A stretch of DNA of 37,813 nucleotides, from positions 1 to 37,813 of the forward strand of contig CANJIU010000096.1 in the NCBI GenBank assembly GCA_947474365.1, in the 5' to 3' direction. Below are positions 7,460 to 16,449 of this stretch, piece after piece. Positions within the stretch are counted from its first letter, which is position 1; the number at the start of each line of letters is the position of its first letter. The notes under the pieces are model-generated. The model searched no databases, was not told where the DNA came from, and saw nothing but the letters and a program-made list of their open reading frames with translations. The position numbers and the translations under genes are program-made. The DNA comes from Opitutia bacterium (lineage in GTDB: Bacteria; Verrucomicrobiota; Verrucomicrobiia; Opitutales; Opitutaceae).

Positions 7460-8478
7460 ACCGCCGGCGTTTTCTTCAGAACGCCGGGCTCGCGGCCGCG
7501 GGGGCGGTTCTGCCGGTGCGCGCGGCCACAGCGCGCCCGGTTCTGGGCCAGGGAAAGTTCCGCTACCGCGTCGTGCCCGATTGGGGGGTGCTGGGTGCCG
7601 GCACGCCGGTGAAGGACTGTCACGGTCTCGCGCGCGATCGCGAGGGACATGTCATCCTGTTGACGAATCACACCGCCAACAACGTGATCGTCTACGACCG
7701 ATCGGGCCGGCTCGTGCACAAATGGGGCACGCAATTCCCCGGCGCCCACGGACTCTCGCTGGTGCGGGAGGGTGGACGCGAGGTGCTCTTCATCACGGAT
7801 CTCGCCACCCACCGAGTCGTGAAGACGACGCTCGACGGCACGATGCTCGACGAGTGGCGCTGGCCGGAGCAGACCGGCAAATACGAGAAGGAGGACCAGT
7901 ATCGTCCCTCGTGGACGCTTCACCTGCCCAACGGCGAGTTCTTCGTGCTCGACGGCTACGGGCGGGACTTCATCGCGCATCATGGAGCCGACGGAAAATT
8001 CAAGCGAATCTTCGGTGGAGCCGAGGGCGGAATCGTGCATTGGGGGCCGCACGGCGGCATGACCGATGTGCGTGATCCGAAAAATCCCACGCTGCTCATT
8101 GCGATGAGCGATCAGCAGTACCTGCTGCGGCTTTCGCTCGATGGCCGAAAGCTCGCGCAGATCGATCTCCCTGGCGGCAACCCGCGGCAGATCCGGCTGC
8201 ACGACGGCCACTTTTTCATCGCGCACCTGGCGGACAATTGGCCGAAGGATCGCGCCAGCCGCGGTTTCCTCTCCGTCCTCGATGCGAATCTGCGCGTGAT
8301 CTCCAACGTGGCCGGCACCGCGCCGGTTTACGGTGATGACGGCAAGTTGCAGCCGATGCGGCACGCCGAGGATGTGTTTCTGCATCCGCACGACGTGCTC
8401 GCCGACGACGACGGCAGCCTCTACGTCGCGCAGTTTGCCTCGGGTCAGACGTACCCGATCAAACTTGAGCGGGTGTGA
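7456..8478 (+). CDS. Tat-exported NHL-type beta-propeller
   Basis: The 340-aa product opens with a twin-arginine signal (MNRRRFLQNAG, then AAAGAVLP). The rest is a six-bladed propeller of NHL / peptidyl-alpha-hydroxyglycine amidating lyase type. Repeated blades such as HGLARDREGHVILLTNHTANNVIVYDRSG, VLFITDLATHRVVKTTLDG and HGGMTDVRDPKNPTLLIAMSD can be seen, with conserved histidines before several blades. Its ATG lies inside the stop of the upstream dehydrogenase (ATGA, 7456-7459), so the two are translationally coupled and probably work together in the periplasm. Tat export suggests it folds or takes a cofactor or metal in the cytoplasm, unlike its Sec-exported partner. It could bind or isomerise the dehydrogenase substrate; no enzyme activity can be assigned. 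A 69-nt hairpin follows 34 nt after the stop. Confidence 0.82.
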   Translation: MNRRRFLQNAGLAAAGAVLPVRAATARPVLGQGKFRYRVVPDWGVLGAGTPVKDCHGLARDREGHVILLTNHTANNVIVYDRSGRLVHKWGTQFPGAHGLSLVREGGREVLFITDLATHRVVKTTLDGTMLDEWRWPEQTGKYEKEDQYRPSWTLHLPNGEFFVLDGYGRDFIAHHGADGKFKRIFGGAEGGIVHWGPHGGMTDVRDPKNPTLLIAMSDQQYLLRLSLDGRKLAQIDLPGGNPRQIRLHDGHFFIAHLADNWPKDRASRGFLSVLDANLRVISNVAGTAPVYGDDGKLQPMRHAEDVFLHPHDVLADDDGSLYVAQFASGQTYPIKLERV

Positions 8479-8511
8479 TAACGACAGCCGGTGTCAGGCA
8501 CCGTAGTTTGT

Positions 8512-8580
8512 CTTCTGGGGACGCGACGCCCTCGTCGCGTGGTTCGAAACCGTGACGAGAGGGCGTCGCGGCCCCAGAAG
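8512..8580. repeat. 69-nt imperfect palindrome
   Basis: One long hairpin: the left arm 8512-8536 (CTTCTGGGG, then CGCGACGCCCT, then CGTC) pairs with the right arm 8554-8580 (GACGAG, AGGGCGTCGCG, CCCCAGAAG) with one mismatch and a 2-nt bulge. The tip GGTT-CGA-AACC continues the pairing. It lies between the convergent stops at 8478 and 8608. There is no terminal T-run, so it is better seen as a REP/REPIN-like repeat or an mRNA-stabilising hairpin than as a classical terminator. Confidence 0.75.
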
Positions 8581-8607
8581 GCCGCCTTCAAATCCAATGC
8601 ACCGCCG

Positions 8608-10446
8608 TCAAATCTTCCGCGGCGCCTTTTGCGTCATCTCCACCGCGCGGAGAAAATCGAAATCACAGCCGGTGTCCGCCTGCGTGACACTTTGCAGGAA
8701 TAACTTCAGGTAGCCTCGCTGCCCCTCGGCCGACGGCGGGGCCTCGCGGGTCGATTCCGCAAGCCGCCGCGCAATTTCCTCGTCGGGTACGAGCAATGAA
8801 ATCAGGCGTTCCTTCACGCTCAGCCGGACGCGATCGCCGGTGCGGGCGGCGGCGATAGGTCCGCCGATGGCGGCCTCGGGGGTGACATGCAACACGATCG
8901 TGCCGCTGGCCGTACCGCTCATCCGACCGTCGGAGATCCGAACCATGTCCTTCACGCCCTGTTGGGCGAGTTTCCGGGGAATCGGAATGTAGCCTGCTTC
9001 GGGCATGCCGGGCGCGCCGACGGGGCCGATGCGTTTCAGGATCAGGACGTCGTCGGGCGCCACGTCGAGCGCGGGGTCGTCGATCCGGCGCGCGAGGTCC
9101 TCGGCGTTTTCGAACACGACGGCGCGCCCCTCGTGTTCGAGCAGGTGCGGCGAGGCGGCGGACTGCTTGATGATCGCGCCGCCGGGCGCGAGGTTGCCGC
9201 GCAGAAAAGCGATGCCGCCCTCGGCAAAGATCGGTTCGTCCCGCCGGCGCACAATCCGCCGCGACGAACTCCCTGCCGCGTGGTGGCCCCCCGCCGCCGC
9301 GCCAGCAACAGTGTCACTTAATACGTGACACTTTTCGGGAGCTTCAGAGGGGGAGCTGGGCGAAGTGTCACGTATTACGTGACACTGTAGTTCTTCGCCG
9401 AGGGTGCGTCCGGTGATGGTGAGGGCGTCGAGGTGGAGCAATGGACGGAGTTCGTGCAACACGGCGGTCAGGCCGCCGGCGTGATGAAAATCCTCCATGT
9501 AACCGGTGCCGGTCGGTTTCAAATCGACGAGCACGGGGGTCTCGCGGCTCATCGCGTCGAAGGCATCGAAATCGATCGCGATGCCGAGGCGGCCGGCGAT
9601 CGCCGTGAGGTGGATGATGCCGTTGGTGGAGCCGCCGATGGCGAGCAGGACGCGGAGCGCGTTTTCAATCGCTTTCGACGTGAGGATTTTTTCCGGCGTC
9701 AGATGCGACGCGGTCAGCGCGACGGCGGTCGCGCCGGTTTTTTCCGCGATGCGCATCCGGTCGGCGGTGACGGCGGGAGGCGAGGCGCTCCCGGGCAGGG
9801 CGATGCCCAGCGCTTCGGCGATGCACGCCATCGTGCTGGCAGTGCCCATGACGGAACACGTGCCGACACTGGCGACGAGTTCACCGCTGATTTGGCCGAT
9901 TTCCGCCGCATTGATTTCGCCGGCGCGATGTTTGCCCCAAAAGCGTCGGCAGTCGGTGCAGGCGCCCACGCGTTCGCCGCGATGGGCACCGGTGAGCATG
10001 GAACCGGTGACGAGTTGGATGGCGGGCACGCCGGCGGACGCCGCTCCCATCAGCTGCGCGGGCACGGTTTTGTCGCAGCCGCCGATGAGGACGACGGCGT
10101 CCATCGGCTGGGCGCGGATCATTTCCTCCGTGTCCATCGCCATGAGGTTGCGCAGGTACATGCTCGTCGGATGCGCGAAGCTCTCGTGGATCGAGATGGT
10201 GGGAAACTCGATCGGCAGGCCGCCCGCGAGCATCACGCCACGGCGGACGGCGGCGATGAGGTCGGTCGCGTTGCCGTGGCACGGGTTGTAGCCGCTGCTG
10301 GTGTTGACGATGCCGACGATCGGGCGGGCGAGGGCGTCGTCGGTGTAGCCGGCGCCCTTGATGAAGGCGGTGCGGAGGAACTGCGCGAACGCGGGATCGC
10401 CATAGCTCGTGAGGCCTTTGCGGAAGCCGGAAGGGGAAGTGGGCAT
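8608..10446 (-). CDS. IlvD/Edd family dehydratase with inserted segment
   Basis: This 612-aa protein is an iron-sulfur dehydratase of the IlvD/Edd family, closer in style to arabinonate/xylonate-type sugar-acid dehydratases than to valine-pathway IlvD. It would turn an aldonate into its 2-keto-3-deoxy acid in the cytoplasm. Cluster cysteines are visible: C56 (NPCHG), C124 (GGCDKT) and C197 (VGTCSVMG). Late family motifs are IFAEGGIAFLRGNLAPGGAIIKQSAAS and DGRMSGTASGTIVLHVTPEAA. Related enzymes have about 570-590 residues; the excess is an in-frame insertion (about residues 354-379, plus a low-complexity stretch after it) encoded by the paired palindromes at 9310-9386. I start at the ATG 10446; a TTG 14 codons upstream is possible. 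The pathway assignment (sugar acid rather than amino acid) is likely but unproven. Confidence 0.88.
   Translation of the reverse strand: MPTSPSGFRKGLTSYGDPAFAQFLRTAFIKGAGYTDDALARPIVGIVNTSSGYNPCHGNATDLIAAVRRGVMLAGGLPIEFPTISIHESFAHPTSMYLRNLMAMDTEEMIRAQPMDAVVLIGGCDKTVPAQLMGAASAGVPAIQLVTGSMLTGAHRGERVGACTDCRRFWGKHRAGEINAAEIGQISGELVASVGTCSVMGTASTMACIAEALGIALPGSASPPAVTADRMRIAEKTGATAVALTASHLTPEKILTSKAIENALRVLLAIGGSTNGIIHLTAIAGRLGIAIDFDAFDAMSRETPVLVDLKPTGTGYMEDFHHAGGLTAVLHELRPLLHLDALTITGRTLGEELQCHVIRDTSPSSPSEAPEKCHVLSDTVAGAAAGGHHAAGSSSRRIVRRRDEPIFAEGGIAFLRGNLAPGGAIIKQSAASPHLLEHEGRAVVFENAEDLARRIDDPALDVAPDDVLILKRIGPVGAPGMPEAGYIPIPRKLAQQGVKDMVRISDGRMSGTASGTIVLHVTPEAAIGGPIAAARTGDRVRLSVKERLISLLVPDEEIARRLAESTREAPPSAEGQRGYLKLFLQSVTQADTGCDFDFLRAVEMTQKAPRKI
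9310..9386. repeat. Paired 23-nt palindromes inside dehydratase gene
   Basis: Two 23-nt palindromes flank a 31-nt spacer. The one at 9364-9386 is perfect (half-site AGTGTCACGTA, central T). The one at 9310-9332 differs from that symmetry at one base pair. The 77-bp unit is read through in frame by the dehydratase on the minus strand, encoding CHVIRDT...KCHVLSDT. The matching outer ends give the unit terminal inverted repeats, typical of a small mobile repeat. It sits at a loop where relatives continue without interruption. Confidence 0.85.
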
Positions 10447-10525
10447 CGTGGATTCGGCGATGATTGGTTTCGGGAAACCGGAGCGCAATGCTGGGAAGCG
10501 CTGGCGGCTCGCCCGCGCTCCCGAG

Positions 10526-12484
10526 TCACCACTGCAAACGCTCCGCCGGCCAGCCGAGTCGTTGCGCGGTCTTGGTTGTCCACGCCCAGTCGTCGGGATT
10601 ACTCGAGGTGAGCTTGAGCGGCTGGCGCTCGGCCGCCATCGCTGCGGCCTGGGGTACGTCGAGGAAACGGAGGACGCTGAGATAGTCGGGACCGGTCATG
10701 TGCGAGGCGGGCGGCTTCACCAATTCGACGCCAGCGAGTCCGTCGATGAAGAGCGAGGCATAGAGGGCGTTGATCGCCTGCTGGCCGTACCCGACCACGT
10801 GAATCGGTTTGTTCCCGAACAGTTCCGACGTGCGCAGTGCAGCGACGGCGCGGCGGATGTCCCACACGCGCATGCCGTCGACGGTCTGGCCGAGCAGCAT
10901 GTAGCGGCGCCGAACTTCGTTTTGATCGGCGGGATCGAGCGACGATGCGGTCGGGCCGAGGCCGCGGGAGGCGAAGCGCACGATGGCGGCGTTGCGAAGT
11001 TCGGGGCTGGCGGGTTCGTCGCGCTCGACGATGTGGAGGTAGACGCGTTCGACCGTCGCGCCACCAGTCGGGCGGGTGACCGTGAACGGCAATCGCACGG
11101 GACCTTGGGTGGTAAACTCCCACGTTTCGGCGCCGGGGGCGGCGTCGCGGCGTGCGAGCTGCAGCGGTTCCTCGCTGGCCGGCCAGCCGCCGAACGATTT
11201 CTCCCGCAGCGCCTGCATCCAACTGGCGCGTTGCTGTTGCCACGCCGCCACGTCCGAGGGAATCACCGGAGCCGCCATCGGCACGAAGGTATCGTGGATT
11301 TTCGTCGTGCGCTGATCGGCGGGCTGCCCGCCCACGGGGAAGACGCTGAGCTGCTTCGGTGTGAAAACCTTTTCGGCAGCATCGCGGATGAGGGTCTCCT
11401 CGCCCTTGAGCCAGCGGTTGAACCAGCGGAACGTCGGGACCTGCAGATCCTGCGTGTCCTTGTGCGGGCCCTCGGTGATCAGCAAGCCCAGTTTGTCGCT
11501 CGCCTGATAGAGAGCATAGATCCGGGTCAGCTCGTGGTGGATGCGCAGCACGCCATCGAGCGGGAAGATCGTGTCCTTGTCGGAATTCGCCAGCAGCAGC
11601 GGGCGCGGCGCGATGAGCGCGGCGAGCTTCGCGTAGTCCCAGCGATACGTGTTCACCATGAACATGCAGTCGCAGTGGCCCTTCACGGTGCCGTCGATCA
11701 CGTGGTTGTGCAGATCGGTGATGCCGGCGACGGGCACGACGACCTTGACGCGCTCGTCGAGCGCGGCGGTGTACCACGAATACGCGCCGCCGCCGGAGCG
11801 GCCGGTCATGCCGATTTTGGCGCCGTCGACCTCGGGGCGCGATTGTAGGTAGTCCAACGCCCGGATCCCGTTCCAGGCTTCGACGCCAGCGGGAGTGTAG
11901 CCGCGCGAGTTCCACCAATACATCCCGAAGCGCCGCGTGCCGTGATGCAGTCCCTCAAGTTCGCCGAGTTGAATCGTGTCGATGATGAGGCAAACATACC
12001 CGTGTTTCGCGAACCAGACTCCGTGGTGCTGATAGCCCGTCTTGTTGCCAAAGCTGACGCCGCCCTCCCGTGCGCTGGCGTGGCCGCAGACGTAAAGAAT
12101 CGCTGGCATCCGGCGCGGTTGATTTTTCGGGACGTAGAGGTCAGCCGTCACGTAGAGCCCGGGCAACGACTGGAAATGGAGTTTCTCAACAACGAAGTCC
12201 GGCTGCTCCTCGCGTCCGGTGATCGTGGGATGCAGATCGGTTTTCTCGGGCCGAGGTGAGAGTCCGAGCATTTCGAACAATTGCTCGCGATACTGCACGC
12301 GGTGATCCGTCCAGTCGCGCAGCGTGTTTACGCCGGCAAACGTGGCGGCGTTCACGCGGGCGGTTTCCTGGCGAAAATACTCGGCGAACATCCGGTCGGC
12401 CGGGCCGGGCGTCTCGGCCGCGATGAGCGTCGTGGCGAGGAGGAGGAACGCGCTCCATCCCGGAGAAAATCGATTCGGCTTCAT
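10526..12484 (-). CDS. Secreted alpha/beta-hydrolase, acetylxylan-esterase-like
   Basis: The 652-aa exported product has a signal peptide (1-23, hydrophobic SAFLLLATTLIAAE). The first half is an alpha/beta hydrolase of the AXE1 / prolyl-oligopeptidase group. It has the nucleophile elbow GRSGGGAYSW (S230), an acid in LLLANSDKDTIFP (D302 or D304), and H341 in EGPHKDTQ. Strand YVTADLYVPK at 111-120 opens the fold. The second half (about 400-652) is a less well defined domain that may be a second, degenerate hydrolase or a beta domain. Such proteins in Verrucomicrobia are called acetylxylan esterases; substrate cannot be fixed, and it lacks the GCSRxGK motif of CE15 glucuronoyl esterases. The ATG at 12484 is chosen at the signal peptide; the frame is open further upstream. 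It is divergent from the amidohydrolase, sharing 88 bp. It is followed after 79 nt by the dehydratase on the same strand. Confidence 0.85.
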   Translation of the reverse strand: MKPNRFSPGWSAFLLLATTLIAAETPGPADRMFAEYFRQETARVNAATFAGVNTLRDWTDHRVQYREQLFEMLGLSPRPEKTDLHPTITGREEQPDFVVEKLHFQSLPGLYVTADLYVPKNQPRRMPAILYVCGHASAREGGVSFGNKTGYQHHGVWFAKHGYVCLIIDTIQLGELEGLHHGTRRFGMYWWNSRGYTPAGVEAWNGIRALDYLQSRPEVDGAKIGMTGRSGGGAYSWYTAALDERVKVVVPVAGITDLHNHVIDGTVKGHCDCMFMVNTYRWDYAKLAALIAPRPLLLANSDKDTIFPLDGVLRIHHELTRIYALYQASDKLGLLITEGPHKDTQDLQVPTFRWFNRWLKGEETLIRDAAEKVFTPKQLSVFPVGGQPADQRTTKIHDTFVPMAAPVIPSDVAAWQQQRASWMQALREKSFGGWPASEEPLQLARRDAAPGAETWEFTTQGPVRLPFTVTRPTGGATVERVYLHIVERDEPASPELRNAAIVRFASRGLGPTASSLDPADQNEVRRRYMLLGQTVDGMRVWDIRRAVAALRTSELFGNKPIHVVGYGQQAINALYASLFIDGLAGVELVKPPASHMTGPDYLSVLRFLDVPQAAAMAAERQPLKLTSSNPDDWAWTTKTAQRLGWPAERLQW

Positions 12485-12572
12485 GGCGGAAGTTTCAGGC
12501 AAAGGATCGCGGGAGTTGAAAACGGAGCGGAGATACCGAACGCTGTACCGCAGTGGAGAGCACCCCCGACCC

Positions 12573-14315
12573 ATGCGCAAAAATATTCTCGTCCTGATAT
12601 TCCTCTTCGCCGGCGCGTGGTTGTGCCCGGCCGCCGCCCAGGAAGGTCCGCCCGACGCCGTATTTTTCGGCGGCAAGGTTGTCACGGTCGACGCCGGCTT
12701 CGGCGTGCGGGAGGCGTTTGCGGTGCGCGCTGGTCGCATCGTGACGGTCGGTACCTCCGCGGAGATGCGTGCGCTTGGTCGCGCTGGGCTGACGCAGTTC
12801 CACGATCTCGGCGGAAGGACCGTGCTGCCGGGCCTGATCGACTCGCACGTGCATGCGCCGGCCGCGTCGGTGTTCGAGTTCGACCACGAGATTCCTTCGA
12901 TGGAGACGATTCAGGAGGTGTTGGACTACCTCGCGGCGCGAACGAAAGTCGTACCGGAGGGCCAGTGGATCCAGACGCAGCAGGTGTTCATCACGCGGCT
13001 GAAGGAGGCGCGTTATCCGACGCGCGCCGAGCTGGACGCGGTGGCGCCGAAGCATCCGGTCAATTTTCGCACCGGACCGGACAACATGCTCAACACGCTC
13101 GGCCTGAAGAAATGCGGCTTCGACCGGAATTTCTCCGTGAAGGACGGCGGGCCGGGTTATCTGGAGAAGGACGCGAACGGCGAGCCAAATGGCCTCGCTC
13201 GCGGGCTGTCGCGTTTCATCAAGGGCGGGGGCGGGCGTTCGCCCAACGACGCGGAGCAGCAGGACCGGCTGAAGGCACTGTTTCGCGATTACAATCAGAT
13301 TGGTTTCACCGCGGTGGCCGACCGAGGTGCGACGCCGGAGTCGATGAAGCGTTACGAACGGCTGCGGGCGGGCGGCGAACTCACGGTGCGCGTGGCGTTG
13401 TCGCAGACATTTCCGACTGTCGGCGCGATGTCATCGATCCTCAGTGCCATTGACCAAATCGCGGCGAGCCCTTTGCGGCAGCCGGATCCGTGGTTGCACC
13501 TGATCGGGACCAAGATCTGGCTCGACGGCGGCATGCTCACGGGCAGCGCCTACATGCTGCAGCCTTGGGGGCGGAACGAAAACTATGGCATCCGCGACGA
13601 CACCTATCGCGGCGTGCTCAACGTCCCGCCGGATCAACTGCTCGAGATGGTGCGGCGCGTCGCAAAGCACGGGATGCAGTTCACCGCGCACGCGGTCGGC
13701 GACGCGGCGGGCACGCTGCTCGTCGACACCTATGAAAAGGTGAACCGCGAGATACCGGTTCACGATTTGCGGATGGGCGTGACCCACTCGAACTTCATGA
13801 CGCGGGATCTGATCGAGCGTTCGGCTCGCCTCGGCGTCGTGCTCGATATCCAGCCGATCTGGCTCTACCTTGATACCCGCACGCTCGTGAGCCAGTTCGG
13901 TTATGACCGGCTGCGCTATTTTCAGCCGTTGAAGAGCATTCTTGCCGCCGGCGGCGTCACGGGCGGCGGCTCCGACCACATGCTGAAGATAGGGGATCTG
14001 CGGGCGATCAATCCCTACAATCCGTTCCTCGCGATGTGGACGACGCTGACGCGCCGCGCGAAATGGTACGAGGGCCAGCTGCACCCCGAGGAGGCGCTCA
14101 CGCGGCGGCAGGCGATTGAGTTCTACACGCGGAACAACGCGTTCCTCATCTTCTGGGAAAAGGAGATTGGCTCGCTGGAGAGCGGCAAACGCGCCGACTT
14201 TATTGTGGTCGACCGCGATCTGTTGACGTGTCCGGTGGACGCCGTGAAGGACACGCGCGTGCTGGAGACGTGGGTGGAGGGAAAGCGGGTGTACGCCCGT
14301 ACGACCGCGCGATGA
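12573..14315 (+). CDS. Exported amidohydrolase (YtcJ-like, Amidohydro_3)
   Basis: This 580-aa metal-dependent amidohydrolase has a Sec signal peptide (1-23, ending CPAAAQ). The family features are all present: FFGGKVVTVDAGFG at 31-44, the metal motif DSHVH (H92, H94), TKIWLDGGM in the middle, FTAHAVGDAA (H373), THSN (H405), and GGGSDH (D468), then a closing EIGSLESGKRADFIVVD composite-domain strand. YtcJ-type enzymes hydrolyse N-acyl or related amide/ester bonds; the substrate is unknown. Export is common in this subfamily outside Firmicutes. The ATG at 12573 fits the signal peptide, though the frame is open upstream to 12324, overlapping the esterase gene. A symporter gene follows 106 nt later on the same strand and may import its product. 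Confidence 0.9.
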   Translation: MRKNILVLIFLFAGAWLCPAAAQEGPPDAVFFGGKVVTVDAGFGVREAFAVRAGRIVTVGTSAEMRALGRAGLTQFHDLGGRTVLPGLIDSHVHAPAASVFEFDHEIPSMETIQEVLDYLAARTKVVPEGQWIQTQQVFITRLKEARYPTRAELDAVAPKHPVNFRTGPDNMLNTLGLKKCGFDRNFSVKDGGPGYLEKDANGEPNGLARGLSRFIKGGGGRSPNDAEQQDRLKALFRDYNQIGFTAVADRGATPESMKRYERLRAGGELTVRVALSQTFPTVGAMSSILSAIDQIAASPLRQPDPWLHLIGTKIWLDGGMLTGSAYMLQPWGRNENYGIRDDTYRGVLNVPPDQLLEMVRRVAKHGMQFTAHAVGDAAGTLLVDTYEKVNREIPVHDLRMGVTHSNFMTRDLIERSARLGVVLDIQPIWLYLDTRTLVSQFGYDRLRYFQPLKSILAAGGVTGGGSDHMLKIGDLRAINPYNPFLAMWTTLTRRAKWYEGQLHPEEALTRRQAIEFYTRNNAFLIFWEKEIGSLESGKRADFIVVDRDLLTCPVDAVKDTRVLETWVEGKRVYARTTAR

Positions 14316-14421
14316 GCGTGCCGACCGTTGGCGACCGCAGTGGTTGACCGTCCGCTGATCTGTTGGCTCGCACCGATATTGGCCTGCGCCCAACGTTTCT
14401 CTGGAACCCCTTCGTTGCTCC

Positions 14422-16449
14422 ATGATTTTCGGCAGCCTGCACGTCCTCGACCTCGCCATCATCGTTGGATATCTCGTCGCGGTCGTCTATATCGGCCACC
14501 GGGCGGCGCAGGCCACGGGCTCGGAGGAAGGCTTTTTCCTCGCCGGACGGAAGCTCGGCAAGCTCTACCAATTTTTCCTGAATTTCGGCAATGCGACCGA
14601 GCCGCAGGGTGCCGTGAGCACCGCGAGTTTCGTCTTCCAGCAGGGGGCACCCGGTTCGTGGCTTTCCTTCCAGACGGTTTTCATGAACCCGTATTTCTGG
14701 TTCATGAACGTCTGGTTTCGCCGGGTGCGTCTCACGACGCTCTCGGACCTGTTCGAGGATCGATTTGCCAGCCGCGGGCTCAGCCTGTTCTACGCGCTGT
14801 TTCAGATTCTCGTCGCGTGCGTGTTCCTCGGTTTCGGCAACGTGACGGCCTACAAGATCGCCTCGTCGCTCGTCGTGAAACCAGAGGCCTCCTGGACTGC
14901 GGCCGACCGGGCGTCGATTGAGGGGTACCGTGAGCTGAAGGCGTTGGAGAAGGAAAACGCGTCGGGCGTCCTGTCCGCGGAAAAGCAGATCCGGCTCGCG
15001 GCACTGCGCGACCTGAGCGCACGCGGCGAACTGAACTCGTACATCACCGTGCTCAACGACGTGGTCTTCTACGTCGTCTTCGGACTCGTGGTCGGCACCT
15101 ATATTGTGCTCGGCGGCATGTCGGCGGCGGCGGTCAACGAGGGACTGCAGAGCATCCTCATCATCGTGTTTTCGCTGCTGCTGATTCCGACCGGGCTGCA
15201 TGCGATCGGCGGGTGGGGGGAGCTCGCGAAAAAGGTGCCGGCGCGGATGTTTGATCTCCTTGGAGCGAGTGGCACCGACCAGTTTTCCATCGTGGCGCTC
15301 GGTGCCATCCTGCTCGTCAGCGTCGTGCAGAACGCCGGGCTCAGTCACAACATGGGCATCTGCGGCTCCGCCAAAGACGAGTTCGCGGCCCGCAGCGGTG
15401 TCTCGGGTAATTACCTGAAGCGGCTGATGATCATCATGTGGGCCTTCGCGGGGTTGATCGCCGTCGCGCTCTTCGGGGTCGGAGGGCTTTCCGACCCGGA
15501 CGCGGTGTGGGGGGCGATGTCCAACCGACTGCTCGGTCCGGGTCTCGTCGGGCTGATGCTCGCGGGCGTGCTGGCCGGAACGATGTCCACGCTCGCGGCC
15601 AAGGCGCTGGCGATTTCGTCGCTCTTCGTGCGCAACGTCTACCGCCAGATCTGGCCGGACATCTCGCAGGCCCAGGGCGTCTTCTACGCGCGTTGCACGA
15701 TCGTCGTGGTGCTGGTTTTGGGGACGCTGTCCGCGCTGATGATGGGGAGTTTTTTCTCGATCCTGAAGATCGTGCTGACGGTCAACCTGCCGTTTGGCGC
15801 GGCGGTATTGACGATTTTCTGGTGGCGGCGGGTCACGGCTCCGGCCGTGTGGTGCTGCGTGGTCTTATCTTCTCTCACGATCCTCGTTGTCCCCTACGTG
15901 GTGTCGACGGTCCCGAGGTTGGCCGCGCATTCGACCTTGGCGCAGATGAGCAGCAAGCCCGGGACGGGCGTGTATTTCGATGCGGTCGTGCGCGAACGGA
16001 CGGACGATGGCGCGGGGCGCCTGATGGCGAAGGGCGGGCTGAACCGTTTCAATCTTGAGGTGTGGCTCCTCGGCCAGGCCGGATTGGATGTCGCGGCGCT
16101 GACGCCCAACCAGCGGTTCACGGCACAATTTTTCTTCGACGGCCTGTTCCCGTTCGCCGTGTTGATCGCAGTGAGTCTGTGCACGAAGCATTCCGATCCG
16201 GTGCGCGTGGCCCGATTCTATGGGAAGATGAAGACCCCGGTGGGGGCCACGCCGGAACTTGACGCAGCGGCCCTGGCGGCGACCGAGCGCAATCCCGGTC
16301 GATTCGACCACACGAAGCTGCTGCCAAATTCGTCGCTGGAGTTCTGCAAATGGGACCGGGTCGACGCGCTCGGGTTTCTGGCGTGCACCGCGCTTTCGGC
16401 GGCAATTGTCGGATTTTTCGTGCTGATGTTGAGAGCGGCGGCGCCTTGA
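14422..16449 (+). CDS. Sodium:solute symporter (SSS family)
   Basis: The 675-aa inner-membrane protein has roughly 13-14 hydrophobic segments. It opens with LDLAIIVGYLVAVVYIGHRA and the SSS-type EEGFFLAGRKLG (residues about 35-46), with NATEPQGAVSTASF after it. A long hydrophilic loop interrupts segments at about 150-213, and another lies at about 505-570. LAGVLAGTMSTLAAKALAISSLFVRNVY is the conserved late SSS helix. The last helix is at about 645-670. SSS carriers use a sodium gradient to import sugars, organic or amino acids; the substrate cannot be read here. Verrucomicrobia often place such carriers beside secreted hydrolases, which fits the amidohydrolase just upstream. The ATG at 14422 has no Shine-Dalgarno. 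Confidence 0.92.
   Translation: MIFGSLHVLDLAIIVGYLVAVVYIGHRAAQATGSEEGFFLAGRKLGKLYQFFLNFGNATEPQGAVSTASFVFQQGAPGSWLSFQTVFMNPYFWFMNVWFRRVRLTTLSDLFEDRFASRGLSLFYALFQILVACVFLGFGNVTAYKIASSLVVKPEASWTAADRASIEGYRELKALEKENASGVLSAEKQIRLAALRDLSARGELNSYITVLNDVVFYVVFGLVVGTYIVLGGMSAAAVNEGLQSILIIVFSLLLIPTGLHAIGGWGELAKKVPARMFDLLGASGTDQFSIVALGAILLVSVVQNAGLSHNMGICGSAKDEFAARSGVSGNYLKRLMIIMWAFAGLIAVALFGVGGLSDPDAVWGAMSNRLLGPGLVGLMLAGVLAGTMSTLAAKALAISSLFVRNVYRQIWPDISQAQGVFYARCTIVVVLVLGTLSALMMGSFFSILKIVLTVNLPFGAAVLTIFWWRRVTAPAVWCCVVLSSLTILVVPYVVSTVPRLAAHSTLAQMSSKPGTGVYFDAVVRERTDDGAGRLMAKGGLNRFNLEVWLLGQAGLDVAALTPNQRFTAQFFFDGLFPFAVLIAVSLCTKHSDPVRVARFYGKMKTPVGATPELDAAALAATERNPGRFDHTKLLPNSSLEFCKWDRVDALGFLACTALSAAIVGFFVLMLRAAAP

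Noticed and set aside
8541..8551. GGTTCGAAACC resembling a tRNA T-arm
   Set aside because: No acceptor, D or anticodon stems surround it; it is the tip of the 69-nt hairpin.
10526..12484. CE15 glucuronoyl esterase as identity of the secreted esterase
   Set aside because: The nucleophile motif is GRSGGGAY, not the GCSRxGK of CE15.
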